NCBI RefSeq assembly: GCF_963675965.1
Contig: NZ_OY780935.1
Location: forward strand, 3,336,501-3,400,500
DNA from: an uncultured Celeribacter sp.
GTDB lineage: Bacteria > Pseudomonadota > Alphaproteobacteria > Rhodobacterales > Rhodobacteraceae
Length of the DNA: 64,000 nt
Reading direction: 5' to 3'
The notes beneath the pieces are model-generated. The model was given only the letters and a program-made list of their open reading frames with translations, had not been told where the DNA came from and made no database searches. The translations under genes and the position numbers were made by a program. Below are positions 21,205 to 31,527 of this stretch, one piece after another; position 1 is the stretch's first letter; each line of letters begins with the position of its first letter.

Positions 21205-22890
21205 ATGTCCGACGAAAAACAATCCTATCCCCAGCGCGCCCTCTGTGACATTCGCGACGGTCTGAAAGAGACGCTGGCACTGGTGCGCACGCGCGGACCA
21301 AGCCAGATCCAGTTCTGGTTCATCGCCCTGCTGATCGGGATTGCCTCGGGCTTTGCCGCGCTGTTGTTTCGCAAGGGAATCGACCAGTTGCAGGCGTTTC
21401 TCTATGGCACCAAAGATCTGCACCATCTGCACAGTATCGCAGGTGAGATGCCGTGGTTTTGGGTCCTGATCCTGCCGGTGATCGGCGGTCTGGCCGTGGG
21501 CATCATCCTGAACTGGTTTACCCCGGATGGACGGGTGCGGTCTGTCGCCGATGTGATCGAAGGTGCGGCGCTGAATTCCGGGCGGGTGGAAAAACGGGCG
21601 GGTCTTGCCTCAGCGGCGGCTTCGCTGATCACCCTGTCGACGGGCGGATCCTCGGGGCGAGAGGGGCCGGTGGTGCACCTTGCTGGCGTTTTGTCGACCT
21701 GGGTGTCCAACCGACTGCACGCCGACGGGATCACCGGGCGCGACTTGCTGGGCTGCGCCGTGGCGGCGGCGGTCTCTGCGTCCTTCAATGCCCCGATTGC
21801 CGGGGCGCTGTTCGCGCTGGAGGTGGTGTTGCGCCATTTTGCGGTGCATGCCTTTGCTCCCATTGCCATCGCCTCGGCGGCAGGCACAGTGATCAACCGG
21901 ATCGAATTCGGCGGCGTGACAGAGTTTTCTCTGGCCACGGACGGGGCGTTGACTTTTTATGTTGAACTGCCGGCCTTTCTGCTCCTGGGGTTGATCTGCG
22001 GCATCGTGGCCGTGCTTCTGATGCGCACCATTTTTATGGCCGATGACTTCGGCTCATGGGTTCAGGAGAAACTGCATCTGCCGCCGGTGCTGCGCCCGGC
22101 GGCGGCGGGACTTTTGCTTGGTGTCATTGCGATTTTTTTCCCGCATATCATCGGCGTGGGCTATGAGACGACATCGCGAGCGCTGACCGGAAACCTCTTG
22201 GTCTGGCAGGCCATGGTCTATGCGGTGCTTAAGGTGATTGCTGTGTCCATCACTATGGCCGGGCGTATGGGTGGGGGCGTTTTTTCGCCTTCGCTGATGG
22301 TCGGGGCACTGACCGGGCTGGCCTTCGGGTTGATCGCGACGGCGGTGTTTCCGGATGTGTCGGGCATGGCGACGCTCTATGCGCTGGCTGGCATGGGGGC
22401 GGTGGCCGCTGCGGTTCTGGGCGCGCCGATTTCAACCACGCTGATTGTCTTTGAATTGACCGGCGACTGGCAGACGGGACTTGCGGTGATGGTGGCGGTC
22501 TCACTTTCGACGGCGCTGGCCTCGCGGTTGGTGCATCGCTCCTTCTTCCTGACGCAGCTGGAACGTCGGGGCGTGCATCTGGCGGCGGGACCCCAGGCCT
22601 ATCTTCTGGCCACGGTGCGGGTGCACCAATGTTATCGCGCCCCCGATGCGCCGCGCGCTGCCTCGGAGGAGACCTGCAAGGAACTGATCAACCAAGGCGT
22701 CTACCTGTCGCCCAATGCCACGTTGGAGAATGCGATGCCATTGTTTGAAAAGAACAATCTTGTGTTTATTCCGGTGGTGACCCTGCATGAGGACACCGGG
22801 CCGGAATTGCATGGGGCGCTGTTTCATGTCGACGCGTTGCGGGTGTTCAACCGCAAACTTGCCGCCACAGCGGCCGAAGAACACAGCTGA
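21205..22890 (+). CDS. ClC-family chloride channel/transporter with C-terminal CBS-like region
   Basis: A 561-residue membrane protein. After about 30 cytosolic residues come some 10-12 membrane helices. The ClC selectivity regions are visible: STGGSSGREGPVVHLAG with the gating Glu, FNAPIAGALFALEVVLRHF, and GRMGGGVFSPSLMVGALTG. Residues about 460-561 look like a CBS domain region (LSPNATLENAMPLFEKNNLVFIPVV). The start at 21205 (MSDEKQ) has GAGGAG 13 bases upstream; a GTG at 21181 is possible but lacks a ribosome site. Ion specificity and channel versus antiport mode cannot be read. Confidence 0.88.
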   Translation: MSDEKQSYPQRALCDIRDGLKETLALVRTRGPSQIQFWFIALLIGIASGFAALLFRKGIDQLQAFLYGTKDLHHLHSIAGEMPWFWVLILPVIGGLAVGIILNWFTPDGRVRSVADVIEGAALNSGRVEKRAGLASAAASLITLSTGGSSGREGPVVHLAGVLSTWVSNRLHADGITGRDLLGCAVAAAVSASFNAPIAGALFALEVVLRHFAVHAFAPIAIASAAGTVINRIEFGGVTEFSLATDGALTFYVELPAFLLLGLICGIVAVLLMRTIFMADDFGSWVQEKLHLPPVLRPAAAGLLLGVIAIFFPHIIGVGYETTSRALTGNLLVWQAMVYAVLKVIAVSITMAGRMGGGVFSPSLMVGALTGLAFGLIATAVFPDVSGMATLYALAGMGAVAAAVLGAPISTTLIVFELTGDWQTGLAVMVAVSLSTALASRLVHRSFFLTQLERRGVHLAAGPQAYLLATVRVHQCYRAPDAPRAASEETCKELINQGVYLSPNATLENAMPLFEKNNLVFIPVVTLHEDTGPELHGALFHVDALRVFNRKLAATAAEEHS

Positions 22891-22997
22891 TCGAACGGCA
22901 TTTTCCCGGTTCAGAATGCAAAAACTGCGCTGTCCTTTCTGGACTGCGCAGTCTCTTTCGCTGCCATTGCGGGGCGTAGCCCCGGCACGGAGCCGTC

Positions 22998-23339
22998 TTA
23001 AAGCTGCTCCACGGCGGCCTTTTGCGGGTAGAAGGCGATGAAATCCTTCAGTTTTGCCAGGCGGTCCTTGGGGTCTTCATAGGACCAGGCTGCATCTGCG
23101 ATCACCACGGATTTGGTGTGAATGGCGAAATGTTTGGCCGTACCTTTGAACGGGCACACCGACACGGTGTCCGAGGGTTCTAGAAAGGCCATGGCCAGAT
23201 CTTCGCGCGGAAAATAGATCACCGGGGGAAAATCGCCCTCGCTCAGTTCCAGCGCGCGGGCGGTCTCGCCCAGTACCGCGCCGCCGGCGCGCACGACCCA
23301 TTTGCCCGGTGCGGGCCGGATGCTGATGTGTTCTCCCAT
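22998..23339 (-). CDS. DUF427-domain protein
   Basis: A 113-residue cytosolic protein with the DUF427 pattern: an N-terminal RPAPGKWVVRAGGAVLGET, then VIYFPREDLAMAFL, then VSVCPFKGTAKHF and a C-terminal AAWSYEDPK with conserved Tyr and Pro. The fold is a small beta-barrel-like unit; the function is not established. Start 23339 (MGEHISIRP) is preferred to an upstream Met at 23375 because AAGGGA precedes it. It lies between the ClC gene (convergent) and the M24 peptidase. Confidence 0.78.
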   Translation of the reverse strand: MGEHISIRPAPGKWVVRAGGAVLGETARALELSEGDFPPVIYFPREDLAMAFLEPSDTVSVCPFKGTAKHFAIHTKSVVIADAAWSYEDPKDRLAKLKDFIAFYPQKAAVEQL

Positions 23340-23404
23340 ATTGGTCGAGTCCCTTATGCTTGGATTTTGGCGCAACCTATCAGTGTTTTAGGCAAAGGTA
23401 TATG

Positions 23405-25186
23405 TCATACCGGTGACACCGCTTGTCGCAGCCAGTCGCGTGCGGTTTCAGAGAGCCTTGGCGCGATTTTGTCCCAGACCTCTGCATGGTAATCGTTGAT
23501 CCAGTCGCGTTCCCAAGGCGCCAGTTCGTCCGCCAGGATCAGCGAACGATCAATCGGCACCCAGGTCAGGGTTTCAAACGCCAAAAGGTCGCGCCCATCA
23601 GCGCCGGGCTGGTCAGGAGCCTTGCGCACCGCGATCAGGTTTTCGATGCGGATGCCATAGGCGCCTTCACGGTAATATCCCGGCTCATTGGACAGGATCA
23701 TGCCTTCGCGCAGGGGCAGTGTGGAAACACGTGAAATCCGCTGCGGTCCTTCATGCACAGACAGGTAGGCGCCGACACCATGGCCGGTGCCATGATCATA
23801 GTCGCGCCCCATCCTCCAGAGCGGCGCCCGCGCCAGCGCGTCCAGATGCGCACCCGCCACGCCGCGCGGAAACTGGCTGGCGGAAATGGCGATCATGCCC
23901 TGCAGCACGGCTGTGAAGGCCGCGCGTTCTTCGCCGCCGACATCGCCCAGAGCAATGGTACGGGTGATGTCGGTGGTGCCGTCCGGGTATTGCCCGCCAC
24001 TGTCGATCAGCAGAAGCTCCCCTTCTTTCAGCGCACGGTTGGTGTCGTCTGTCACCCGGTAATGGACGATCGCCCCGTTGGGGCCACTGCCACAAATCGT
24101 GTCAAAGGAGATTTCCCTGAGCTGATTGGTCGCCGACCGGCAGGCTTCGAGCTGCTTGGTGACTTCGATCTCGGTCAGGTCCTCGGGCATCTGTTCCGAC
24201 AGCCAGGCCAGAAATTCGACCATGGCCGCACCGTCGCGCAGGTGAGCTTCGCGCATGCCGGCAATCTCGGCTTCGGTCTTGCAGGCCTTGGGTAGAATGC
24301 AGGGATCTTCGCCGGGGACGATCTGCGCCGCGCGCATCAGGGTCTTGATTGCATGGGGCGCCGAATGCGGATCGACGAGAACCGGTCCGCTCAGCTCCGA
24401 CAGGGCGTCGGAAAACGCCTCGCGCGGGGCAAGGGTGATGCGCGGATCAGGGCCCAGGTGCGCGTATTTTGAGGCCTCATCGAACAGCATCAGACGTCCG
24501 GTCGTGGTCAGGATCGCAAAGGCCTGCACCACGGGATTATGCGCAATGTCGGTGCCGCGAATGTTGAGCAGCCAGGAAATGCTGTCGGGCAGGGTGAGCA
24601 CCACGGCCTCCGCGCCCCTGGCGATAACCGCCTGACCGATTTCGGCAAATTTCTCTTCCGAAGTCTTTCCGGTCAATTCGTAGGGCTGCACGCTCACCGG
24701 TGCGCTGGGGCGGTGCGGGCGGTCGCTCCAGATCCGGTCGACAAGGTTCGTGACCGCCACCATGTCCTGATTACTGGCGTCCAGAGTGCTGCGCAACTCG
24801 TCGATTTCTGCGATCGTATGCAGCCATGGGTCAAAGCCGATCTTGCGTGCACCGCAGTGTTGCAGCCAGCCGGACAAACGGGTTTGCGGCCAGTCCACAT
24901 AGTCGAAAATCGCGGGATCGCATTGCGCGCGCACTTGAACGGTATAGCGCCCATCGGTGAACATCGCGGCCCGGTCGCGCAGGATGACGGCAAAGCCCGC
25001 AGAGCCGGTAAATCCGGTCAGCCAGGCCAGCCGGTCATCGCAGGGCGCGACATATTCGCCCTGATGGGCATCGGCACGCGGCACGATGAATGCGTCCAGT
25101 CCCGCTTCCGCCATGGCGGTGCGCAGTGCTGTCACGCGCGGGGCAGCCTGTTCCGGTCGGGAGGTCACGTCAAAGCTTTGGAACAT
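23405..25186 (-). CDS. M24-family Xaa-Pro aminopeptidase
   Basis: A 593-residue cytosolic metallopeptidase releasing N-terminal residues before proline. It has the three-domain layout of long aminopeptidase P: two creatinase-like N-domains (about 15-150 and 165-315), the pita-bread M24 domain (about 325-535) and a C-terminal extension. Metal ligands are visible in LLIDSGGQYPDGTTDITRT (two Asp), GTGHGVGAYLSVHEGP (His) and ILSNEPGYYREGAYGIRIEN (Glu), with a final Glu near AFETLTWVPID. It lies just downstream of cobT on the same strand with a gap of about 70 bp. Confidence 0.9.
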   Translation of the reverse strand: MFQSFDVTSRPEQAAPRVTALRTAMAEAGLDAFIVPRADAHQGEYVAPCDDRLAWLTGFTGSAGFAVILRDRAAMFTDGRYTVQVRAQCDPAIFDYVDWPQTRLSGWLQHCGARKIGFDPWLHTIAEIDELRSTLDASNQDMVAVTNLVDRIWSDRPHRPSAPVSVQPYELTGKTSEEKFAEIGQAVIARGAEAVVLTLPDSISWLLNIRGTDIAHNPVVQAFAILTTTGRLMLFDEASKYAHLGPDPRITLAPREAFSDALSELSGPVLVDPHSAPHAIKTLMRAAQIVPGEDPCILPKACKTEAEIAGMREAHLRDGAAMVEFLAWLSEQMPEDLTEIEVTKQLEACRSATNQLREISFDTICGSGPNGAIVHYRVTDDTNRALKEGELLLIDSGGQYPDGTTDITRTIALGDVGGEERAAFTAVLQGMIAISASQFPRGVAGAHLDALARAPLWRMGRDYDHGTGHGVGAYLSVHEGPQRISRVSTLPLREGMILSNEPGYYREGAYGIRIENLIAVRKAPDQPGADGRDLLAFETLTWVPIDRSLILADELAPWERDWINDYHAEVWDKIAPRLSETARDWLRQAVSPV

Positions 25187-25255
25187 TTTACAATGTGCCT
25201 TCTTGTTTCATTCATTTTGTCTGTCTTCCCCGGCGCGGGCCGGAGGGGGCGCGGT

Positions 25256-27130
25256 TCAGGACGCGCGGGCAATGCCCATAACACGAGCACGAGCGCGCGG
25301 ATCACTGTCAAACAGTGACGCCAGCTGTTCTGTCATCGCCCCGGCCAGCTGTTCAACATCGGTGATGGTCACTGCGCGGTCGTAATAGCGCGTCACGTCA
25401 TGGCCGATACCGATCGCGAGAAGCTCCACCTGTTTGCGGGTTTCGATCATCCGGATCACATCGCGCAGGTGCTTTTCAAGATAGTTTGCCGGGTTCACCG
25501 ACAGCGTGGAATCGTCAACCGGCGCCCCGTCGGAGATCACCATCAGGATCTTGCGCGCCTCGCTGCGTCCGATCATCCGGCGGTGTGCCCATTCTAACGC
25601 CTCGCCGTCGATGTTCTCCTTAAGCAGCCCCTCTTTCATCATCAGGCCAAGGTTGGCGCGGGTGCGGCGCATCGGTGCGTCGGCGGATTTGTAGATGATA
25701 TGACGCAGATCGTTCAGCCGTCCGGGCTGCTGTGGGCGCCCCTGTCCAAGCCAGTCTTCGCGTGACTGCCCGCCTTTCCAGGCGCGGGTGGTAAAGCCCA
25801 GCACCTCGACCTTGACGTTGCAGCGTTCCAGCGTGCGCGCCAGAACATCCGCGCAAATCGCGGCGATGGAAATCGGGCGGCCGCGCATCGAGCCGGAATT
25901 GTCGAGCAGAAGCGTCACCACGGTGTCGCGGAATTCAGTGTCCTTTTCGACCTTGAAGCTGAGCGGGGTGGTGGGGTTGGCCACCACGCGCGCCAGACGA
26001 CCCGCGTCGAGAATGCCCTCTTCGCGGTCAAATTCCCAGGACCGGTTCTGTTGCGCCTGCAGGCGACGTTGCAGCTTGTTGGCCAGACGCGACACGGCGC
26101 CCTTGAGCGGTTCCAGTTGCTGATCGAGATAGGCGCGCAGCCGTTCCAGCTCTGCCGGTTCTGCGAGTTCTTCGGCGGCGATCTCTTCGTCGTATTGTGT
26201 TGTAAAGGCGTGATAATTCGGATCCGCATCGGAAATGGGGGCCGGGCGGGGCGGTTCGGCCTCGGCTTCGTCCTGCGGCAGTTCGACCTCTTCGGTGAAC
26301 TCTTCGTCGGCCATGTCGTCGGAGGACACGGAGGCCTCCTGCATGTCCTGCTGTTCGTCCTGGGCGCTTTCCGGGCTGGCCTCGCTGTCGTCGTCCTGAT
26401 CCTGTTCTTCGCCCTGGGACTCAGGCTCTTCTTCCTGTTCTTCGGTTTCGGCAGACTGATCTTCCTCGGGGTCCGTTTCGTCGGGGTCTTCTCCCAACTG
26501 ATCGCCAAACCCAAGCTCTTCGATCACGCGCCGCGCCAGCCGGGCGAAGCCTTGCTGATCGTCGAGAACCGCGTCGAGGTCGGTGAAAGTGTCCTGCGTC
26601 TGGCCATCGATGAAATCGCGCCACAGATCGGTGATCGTATCTGCGCCTTTGGGCAGCGGACGGCCCGAGGCCAGTTCGCGCATGTAATAGCCCATGGCCT
26701 GCGCCAAAGGTGCATCTTCGCGTTTGGTGATGCCGTCATAGCCGCGCCGGGTGGCCTCATTCATGATTTTGGCATCAATGTTTTTCGCGGTGCCGGGCAT
26801 GTGGCGCGCGCCGACCGCCTCGCAGCGTGCGGTTTCCAGAGCGTCATAGATTTCAAAAGCCATCTGCCCCTGCGGTGCATAGCGCTGGAAGGTCGAGGCC
26901 TTGTGATACTTGTGGCGCAAGGCCAGCGCATCGGCGGTTCCGCGCGCAATCAGCACCTCTTCCTTCGACATCCGGCGCGATATTTGGGGCAGCCGCACGG
27001 TGTCGCCGGACAGCCCCGAGGGGTCCATGGAATAAGTGACCGTCAGCTCCCCGTCATCGGCCAGCACTTTGGTGGCTTCGGCAAGCGCTTTTTTGAACGG
27101 ATCTGCAGGGTTGTCGGATGGCTTTTTCAT
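25256..27130 (-). CDS. cobT: CobT, aerobic cobaltochelatase subunit
   Basis: A 624-residue AAA+-associated chelatase subunit that, with CobS and CobN, inserts cobalt into hydrogenobyrinate a,c-diamide. The N-terminal third is typical of CobT. A very acidic stretch of Glu, Asp and Gln occupies about 210-320. The C-terminal VWA domain has the metal-ion-dependent adhesion site [20 protein letters not shown] near residue 400. Length is normal. cobS is 1.5 kb away on the same strand, separated by two unrelated genes, as is common for this split pair. Confidence 0.95.
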   Translation of the reverse strand: MKKPSDNPADPFKKALAEATKVLADDGELTVTYSMDPSGLSGDTVRLPQISRRMSKEEVLIARGTADALALRHKYHKASTFQRYAPQGQMAFEIYDALETARCEAVGARHMPGTAKNIDAKIMNEATRRGYDGITKREDAPLAQAMGYYMRELASGRPLPKGADTITDLWRDFIDGQTQDTFTDLDAVLDDQQGFARLARRVIEELGFGDQLGEDPDETDPEEDQSAETEEQEEEPESQGEEQDQDDDSEASPESAQDEQQDMQEASVSSDDMADEEFTEEVELPQDEAEAEPPRPAPISDADPNYHAFTTQYDEEIAAEELAEPAELERLRAYLDQQLEPLKGAVSRLANKLQRRLQAQQNRSWEFDREEGILDAGRLARVVANPTTPLSFKVEKDTEFRDTVVTLLLDNSGSMRGRPISIAAICADVLARTLERCNVKVEVLGFTTRAWKGGQSREDWLGQGRPQQPGRLNDLRHIIYKSADAPMRRTRANLGLMMKEGLLKENIDGEALEWAHRRMIGRSEARKILMVISDGAPVDDSTLSVNPANYLEKHLRDVIRMIETRKQVELLAIGIGHDVTRYYDRAVTITDVEQLAGAMTEQLASLFDSDPRARARVMGIARAS

Positions 27131-27349
27131 GCCCCCGTTAAACCATGCGCGCGACAGGGCGGCAAGCGAAAGCGCGCGCTGAAACAGCGGTTTGCCCTCA
27201 TGCTCCGTGTTGCACAGTCAAGACAGCAATTGTGCACATAGAACGGTGTTGAATCCTGCCGCTGGCCCCCTCTATGTTTCGCGGCAACGGCGCTCCGTCC
27301 TCTCCTTCCCCTCTGTGTTCGTGGGTGCCAGAACAAAAGGAATTTATCT

Positions 27350-27934
27350 ATGTCTGCACCGAAAATCGCAATTGTAATCGGTTCCACCCGTGACGCCCGT
27401 TTCGCCGACAAGCCGGCACAATGGCTGCTCGACAAAGTGTCTTCGATGACCACTGAGCTGTCCTTCGAACTGGTCGACCTGAAAGACTACAAGCTGCCGC
27501 TGTTCAACGAGATGGCTTCGAACTTGTGGATGCCGTCCGCCGATGAAAACGCCATCGCATGGCAGGAAAAAATGGCCGAGTTCGACGGCTACATCTTCCT
27601 GACCCCGGAATACAACTCCTCGATGCCGGCCTCGCTGAAAAACGCGCTGGATCAGGCTGGCAAAGAGTGGGTGCGCAAGCCGGCTGCCGTCATGGGCTAT
27701 GGCGCCGTGGGCGCTGCCCGTGCAATCGAGCACCTGCGTGCCGTCGCAATCAACCTGCAGATGGTGCCGGTGCGGTCCGCTGTCTACATTTCTGGTTCCG
27801 ACTTTTTCAAAGTCTCGCCGCTGGGCGCCAATGGCGAGATGTCCGAAATCGAAGCCGGCATCCTGCCGTCTGTCGAAGCCATGCTGGGCGACCTGACCTG
27901 GTGGACCAAAGCCACGAAAGCTGCGCGCAACTGA
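27350..27934 (+). CDS. NADPH-dependent FMN reductase family protein
   Basis: A 194-residue flavodoxin-fold protein. KIAIVIGSTRDARFADKPAQW carries the FMN phosphate loop and FLTPEYNSSMPASLKNALDQ is the second flavin-contact loop characteristic of the family. Likely a soluble quinone, azo or FMN reductase; the substrate is not readable. It is transcribed alone, divergent from cobT, and ends at a strong terminator. Confidence 0.87.
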   Translation: MSAPKIAIVIGSTRDARFADKPAQWLLDKVSSMTTELSFELVDLKDYKLPLFNEMASNLWMPSADENAIAWQEKMAEFDGYIFLTPEYNSSMPASLKNALDQAGKEWVRKPAAVMGYGAVGAARAIEHLRAVAINLQMVPVRSAVYISGSDFFKVSPLGANGEMSEIEAGILPSVEAMLGDLTWWTKATKAARN

Positions 27935-27958
27935 ACGTCGCGACCATGCTGAATTGGG

Positions 27959-27984
27959 AAAGGCCTGCGCAAGCAGGCCTTTTT
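27959..27984 (+). terminator. Rho-independent terminator after FMN reductase
   Basis: The stem AAAGGCCTGC pairs with GCAGGCCTTT around a GCAA loop and ends in TTTTT. Confidence 0.85.
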
Positions 27985-28021
27985 GCTGTCTGGAACTGAT
28001 TTGCTGTCGGGGGCTGAGATC

Positions 28022-28438
28022 TCAGCCGCCCAGCACCATGGCGCGGCATTGTGCGATCTGGTGGCGGGCGAGGCGGTCTGCCTGCGCGGCCTCATCAGCG
28101 TCAAAGGAATATTGCGCCAAGCTGATCAGTTCGATCTGTGCCACGCGCCCGGCTCGTGTCAGGCGTTCGAAATATACGCGGTCCTCCGGAGCGATCGTGG
28201 CCGCAAGCAAATCGTCCATGTCTTGGCTGAGCCGGATCAATTGAGCGCTGTCCGTGGTGGTTTGCGCCTGTGCCTGCGCACTCAGCCGTCCGGCACAATA
28301 AGCAAAGCTGCGGGCCAGTTCCTGTGGTGAGAGCGCGAGGGCGGGGGACGCCGCCACCCAGAGGGCCAGAAGGGTGGCCGCGGCGCGGGGTAGGCAGGCG
28401 TTTCGCCTGTGGATAACTTTGCGGCTTTGCTCTGACAT
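28022..28438 (-). CDS. Small secreted protein of unknown function
   Basis: A 138-residue protein, not recognised. The N-terminus has basic residues followed by a hydrophobic stretch (AAATLLALWVAASPALA) that reads as a Sec signal peptide cleaved after ALA. The mature part of about 100 residues is helical and Ala/Gln-rich with two cysteines (FAYCAGR and IAQCRAM) that could form a disulfide in the periplasm. It is downstream of cobS on the same strand behind a terminator hairpin, so it is probably independent. Confidence 0.6.
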   Translation of the reverse strand: MSEQSRKVIHRRNACLPRAAATLLALWVAASPALALSPQELARSFAYCAGRLSAQAQAQTTTDSAQLIRLSQDMDDLLAATIAPEDRVYFERLTRAGRVAQIELISLAQYSFDADEAAQADRLARHQIAQCRAMVLGG

Positions 28439-28525
28439 AACCCCGAATGTGTCGTGAAACTGTTACAAACAGCCTATGCGCGACCGGGTTCGTCTGACAA
28501 GCCCCTGCACAGACCGGGGCGCCAA

Positions 28526-28552
28526 ACGCAAAAGCGGCCCCGCAGGGCCGCT
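28526..28552 (-). terminator. Terminator hairpin after cobS
   Basis: AGCGGCCC (28533-28540) pairs with GGGCCGCT (28545-28552). On the minus strand the stem is followed by TTTTGCGTTTGG. Fits the end of cobS at 28594. Confidence 0.65.
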
Positions 28553-28593
28553 GAATGTCTCCTCAGTTGGGCCTATGATGCCCGATCATCAGA

Positions 28594-29562
28594 TCACTTT
28601 GCCGTCGAGGCCGCCGACTCGGGCAGTTCCTCGTCAAAACAGCGCTGATAGAACTCGGCCACCGTCTGGCGTTCCAGTTCATCGCATTTGTTGAGGAAGG
28701 TGAGGCGGAAGGCATAGCCGATGTTGCGGAAGATCTCGGCGTTCTGTGCCCAGGTGATCACGGTCCGCGGGCTCATCACGGTCGAGAGATCGCCGTTCAT
28801 GAAAGCGGTCCGGGTCAGATCGGCGACGGAGACCATCTGCGAGATGTCCTTGCGGCCTTTTTCATTGTTGTAATGCGGGCATTTCGACAGAACAATGTTC
28901 GCCTCGGCATCATGGCTGAGATAGTTCAGCGTTGCGACCAGCGACCAGCGGTCCATCTGGGCTTGGTTGATCTGCTGCGTGCCGTGATACAGCCCGGTGG
29001 TGTCGCCAAGGCCCACGGTGTTCGCGGTGGCAAACAGACGGAAATAGGGGTTCGGCGTGATCACTTCGTTCTGATCCATCAGGGTCAGCTTGCCGTCATG
29101 TTCCAGAACGCGCTGGATGACGAACATCACATCTGCACGGCCCGCGTCATATTCGTCAAAGACGATGGCGCAGGGGTTGCGCAGCGCCCAGGGCAGGATG
29201 CCTTCCTGGAACTCGGTGACCTGCATGCCGTCACGCAGCTTAATGGCGTCTTTGCCGATCAGGTCGATCCGGGAAATGTGGCTGTCGAGGTTCACACGCA
29301 CGGAGGGCCAGTTCAGGCGGGCGGCAACCTGTTCGATATGGGTCGATTTGCCTGTGCCGTGATAGCCCTGAACCATGACGCGGCGATTGTGGGAAAAGCC
29401 CGCCAGAATGGCCAGCGTCGTGTCCGGGTCGAATTTATAGGTCGGGTCAAGATCCGGAACGCGGTCGCTTGCTTCGGCAAAGCCTTTGACTGTCATATCG
29501 GTGTCAATTCCAAAGACATCGCGCACAGAGATGACTTCGGTGGGTTTTGCATTCGCGTCCAT
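28594..29562 (-). CDS. cobS: CobS, aerobic cobaltochelatase AAA+ subunit
   Basis: A 322-residue MoxR-type AAA+ ATPase that drives cobalt insertion with CobT and CobN. The Walker A motif is [17 protein letters not shown] near residue 85, Walker B is [16 protein letters not shown], sensor 1 is [14 protein letters not shown], and the C-terminus is helical ([20 protein letters not shown]). Length and order match CobS of Rhodobacterales. The flanking BolA/DnaJ-like neighbourhood is also typical. Confidence 0.95.
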   Translation of the reverse strand: MDANAKPTEVISVRDVFGIDTDMTVKGFAEASDRVPDLDPTYKFDPDTTLAILAGFSHNRRVMVQGYHGTGKSTHIEQVAARLNWPSVRVNLDSHISRIDLIGKDAIKLRDGMQVTEFQEGILPWALRNPCAIVFDEYDAGRADVMFVIQRVLEHDGKLTLMDQNEVITPNPYFRLFATANTVGLGDTTGLYHGTQQINQAQMDRWSLVATLNYLSHDAEANIVLSKCPHYNNEKGRKDISQMVSVADLTRTAFMNGDLSTVMSPRTVITWAQNAEIFRNIGYAFRLTFLNKCDELERQTVAEFYQRCFDEELPESAASTAK

Positions 29563-29792
29563 GATTTCGCCCGTATATTCTCAATTGTTCTCTCAGAAGA
29601 CTTCGTGCCCTATCGGCGCGCCGTGTGCAAGGGGCAGGGCGTGGATCGGGTGCGGTTATCGCGGCCATGCGGCAAGAAGCCCGGTAACGCGCGCGTGAAA
29701 ACATGTGATCAGCTGAATGTGGTCCATAAGTTGAGAGCCCCCGTACCCCTTACAACCTCGACACTGGGTCGGGGCTTTAAGGGAGAGACATC

Positions 29793-30353
29793 ATGAAACG
29801 CACTTTCTTCACTGCCGCCGCTGCAGGCCTGATCGCAACCGCCGCTTTTGCAGACGGGCATATGACCGAAAATCCGATGGTGGGAGGGGCCGCGATGTTC
29901 CCGGATAAGACCATCGTGGAAAACGCTGTGAATTCCGCCGATCACACCACCCTGGTGGCCGCCGTGAAAGCTGCGGGCCTGGTCGAGACGCTGTCGGGCG
30001 AAGGTCCGTTCACCGTGTTCGCCCCGACCAACGCCGCTTTCGACAAGCTGCCGGACGGCACGGTTGAAACGCTTCTGAAGCCGGAAAACAAGGATCAGCT
30101 CACCAAGATCCTGACCTGCCATGTCGTGGCCGCAGACGCCATGTCTGATGCCATTCGCGGCATGATCGATGACGACGGCGGTGCGCACCCGGTGCCGACC
30201 GTGGGCGGGTGCACTCTGGAAGCCCGCTACGATGGCGACGCCATCATGATCGAGGATGAACAGGGCAATGTGGCCAATGTCACCATCGCTGACGTCGATC
30301 AATCGAACGGCGTGATCCATGTGATCGACACGGTTCTTTTGCCGGCGATGTAA
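29793..30353 (+). CDS. Secreted fasciclin (FAS1) domain protein
   Basis: A 186-residue exported protein. The signal peptide (MKRTFFTAAAAGLIATAAFA) is followed by a single FAS1 domain (about 35-186) with the H1 motif GPFTVFAPTNAAFDKLPDGT and a C-terminal NGVIHVIDTVLLP that corresponds to H2. FAS1 proteins mediate adhesion or matrix contact; the bacterial role is not settled. GGGAGAGA before the ATG is a good ribosome site. A strong terminator follows. Confidence 0.9.
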   Translation: MKRTFFTAAAAGLIATAAFADGHMTENPMVGGAAMFPDKTIVENAVNSADHTTLVAAVKAAGLVETLSGEGPFTVFAPTNAAFDKLPDGTVETLLKPENKDQLTKILTCHVVAADAMSDAIRGMIDDDGGAHPVPTVGGCTLEARYDGDAIMIEDEQGNVANVTIADVDQSNGVIHVIDTVLLPAM

Positions 30354-30387
30354 ACGCGCCGTTCCGCAAATCCGGAGGGTTACAGAT

Positions 30388-30417
30388 AGGGACGCCGCGC
30401 GGTCGGCGTCCCTTTTT
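30388..30417 (+). terminator. Rho-independent terminator after fasciclin gene
   Basis: AGGGACGCCG (30388-30397) pairs with CGGCGTCCCT (30404-30413) and is followed by TTTT. Confidence 0.88.
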
Positions 30418-30522
30418 GCCTGAATGTCTTCAGAAAATCGCTGGAAAACGCTGGGGGATGTTTGCCTTGTACAGCGTTCATGCCTAGATACCGCAGACTG
30501 GTGTTTAAGCGGGGATTTGCAG

Positions 30523-31497
30523 ATGAGTGGCCTTTTGGCGCTATTGGACGACGTGGCTGGGATTGCGAAAATTGCGGCGGCGAACGTGGATGACATCGCA
30601 GGCCAAGCGGTCAAGGCCTCGGCCAAGGCGGCGGGTGCGGTGATCGACGATGCCGCCGTGACCCCGAAATATGTTCATGGCTTCGCCCCGGCGCGCGAAT
30701 TGCCGATCGTCGGCAAGATCGCCCTTGGTTCGATCCGCAACAAGCTGTTGATCCTCTTGCCTTTGGCGTTGCTGCTATCTGTCTTTGCGCCCTGGATGAT
30801 CACCCCGCTGCTGATGCTGGGCGGGTCCTATCTGTGTTTCGAGGGGGCGGAGAAGGTCTATCACCTTTTCAAGCCGCACGCTCCCCATGCCGATGGCCAA
30901 CCCGCTGAAGCCGGAGATCCCGCGCATCTGGAAGAGGCAAAAGTGTCCGGCGCGGTGAAAACCGACTTTATCCTGTCGGCAGAGATCATGACCATCATTC
31001 TGGCCGCGCTTGACCCGGGCGGGTCACTTTGGATGCGGGCGGGGGCGCTGGCGATTGCCGGGATCATCATCACCGTCGTGGTCTATGGGGGTGTGGCGCT
31101 GATCGTGAAGGCCGATGACTTCGGCCTCTGGCTGACCCGTGTCGGGCGTCTGTCCACGACGCGCGCTCTGGGACGCGGAATCGTGAAGTTCATGCCCGTC
31201 TTCATGTCGGGACTGATGATTGTCGGTACGGCGGCAATGATCTGGGTCGGCGGATCTATCGTGATCCATGGGCTTTATGAACTCGGGATTCCGCATCCCT
31301 ATGAGGACATCCATCGCCTCGCCGTGGCCGCAGGCCATGCGGTGGAGGGCGCGGCAGGCGCGATTGAATGGACGGTCACCGCCTTCTGTGACGGGGTGCT
31401 GGGATTGATGTACGGCTTGTTCCTCATTCCGATTGTTGGCCGCATCATCAACCCGATCATCCAGTCGGTTACCAAGAGACGCAAGGCGCAGCACTGA
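30523..31497 (+). CDS. DUF808 (YedI-type) inner-membrane protein
   Basis: A 324-residue membrane protein. The N-terminus MSGLLALLDDVAGIAKIAA, the repeated Ala-rich segment and GFAPARELPIVGKIALGSIRNKL are characteristic of DUF808. Four to six hydrophobic segments follow, ending in YGLFLIPIVGRIINPIIQ. The function is unknown. The frame is open 99 bases upstream but the extension is not family-like; AGATG at 30521 starts the conserved sequence. Confidence 0.82.
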   Translation: MSGLLALLDDVAGIAKIAAANVDDIAGQAVKASAKAAGAVIDDAAVTPKYVHGFAPARELPIVGKIALGSIRNKLLILLPLALLLSVFAPWMITPLLMLGGSYLCFEGAEKVYHLFKPHAPHADGQPAEAGDPAHLEEAKVSGAVKTDFILSAEIMTIILAALDPGGSLWMRAGALAIAGIIITVVVYGGVALIVKADDFGLWLTRVGRLSTTRALGRGIVKFMPVFMSGLMIVGTAAMIWVGGSIVIHGLYELGIPHPYEDIHRLAVAAGHAVEGAAGAIEWTVTAFCDGVLGLMYGLFLIPIVGRIINPIIQSVTKRRKAQH

Positions 31498-31527
31498 ACT
31501 GGGCGCAGCTCTGATCTTGGGGACGGT

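Noticed and set aside
26051..27241. 396-codon plus-strand open frame opposite cobT with a hydrophobic stretch
   Set aside because: The apparent membrane segments are the reverse complement of the acidic Glu/Asp region of CobT.
28408..28416. Perfect DnaA box (TGTGGATAA) near the start of the small secreted protein gene
   Set aside because: A single isolated copy inside coding sequence with no AT-rich region or replication genes nearby; not an origin.
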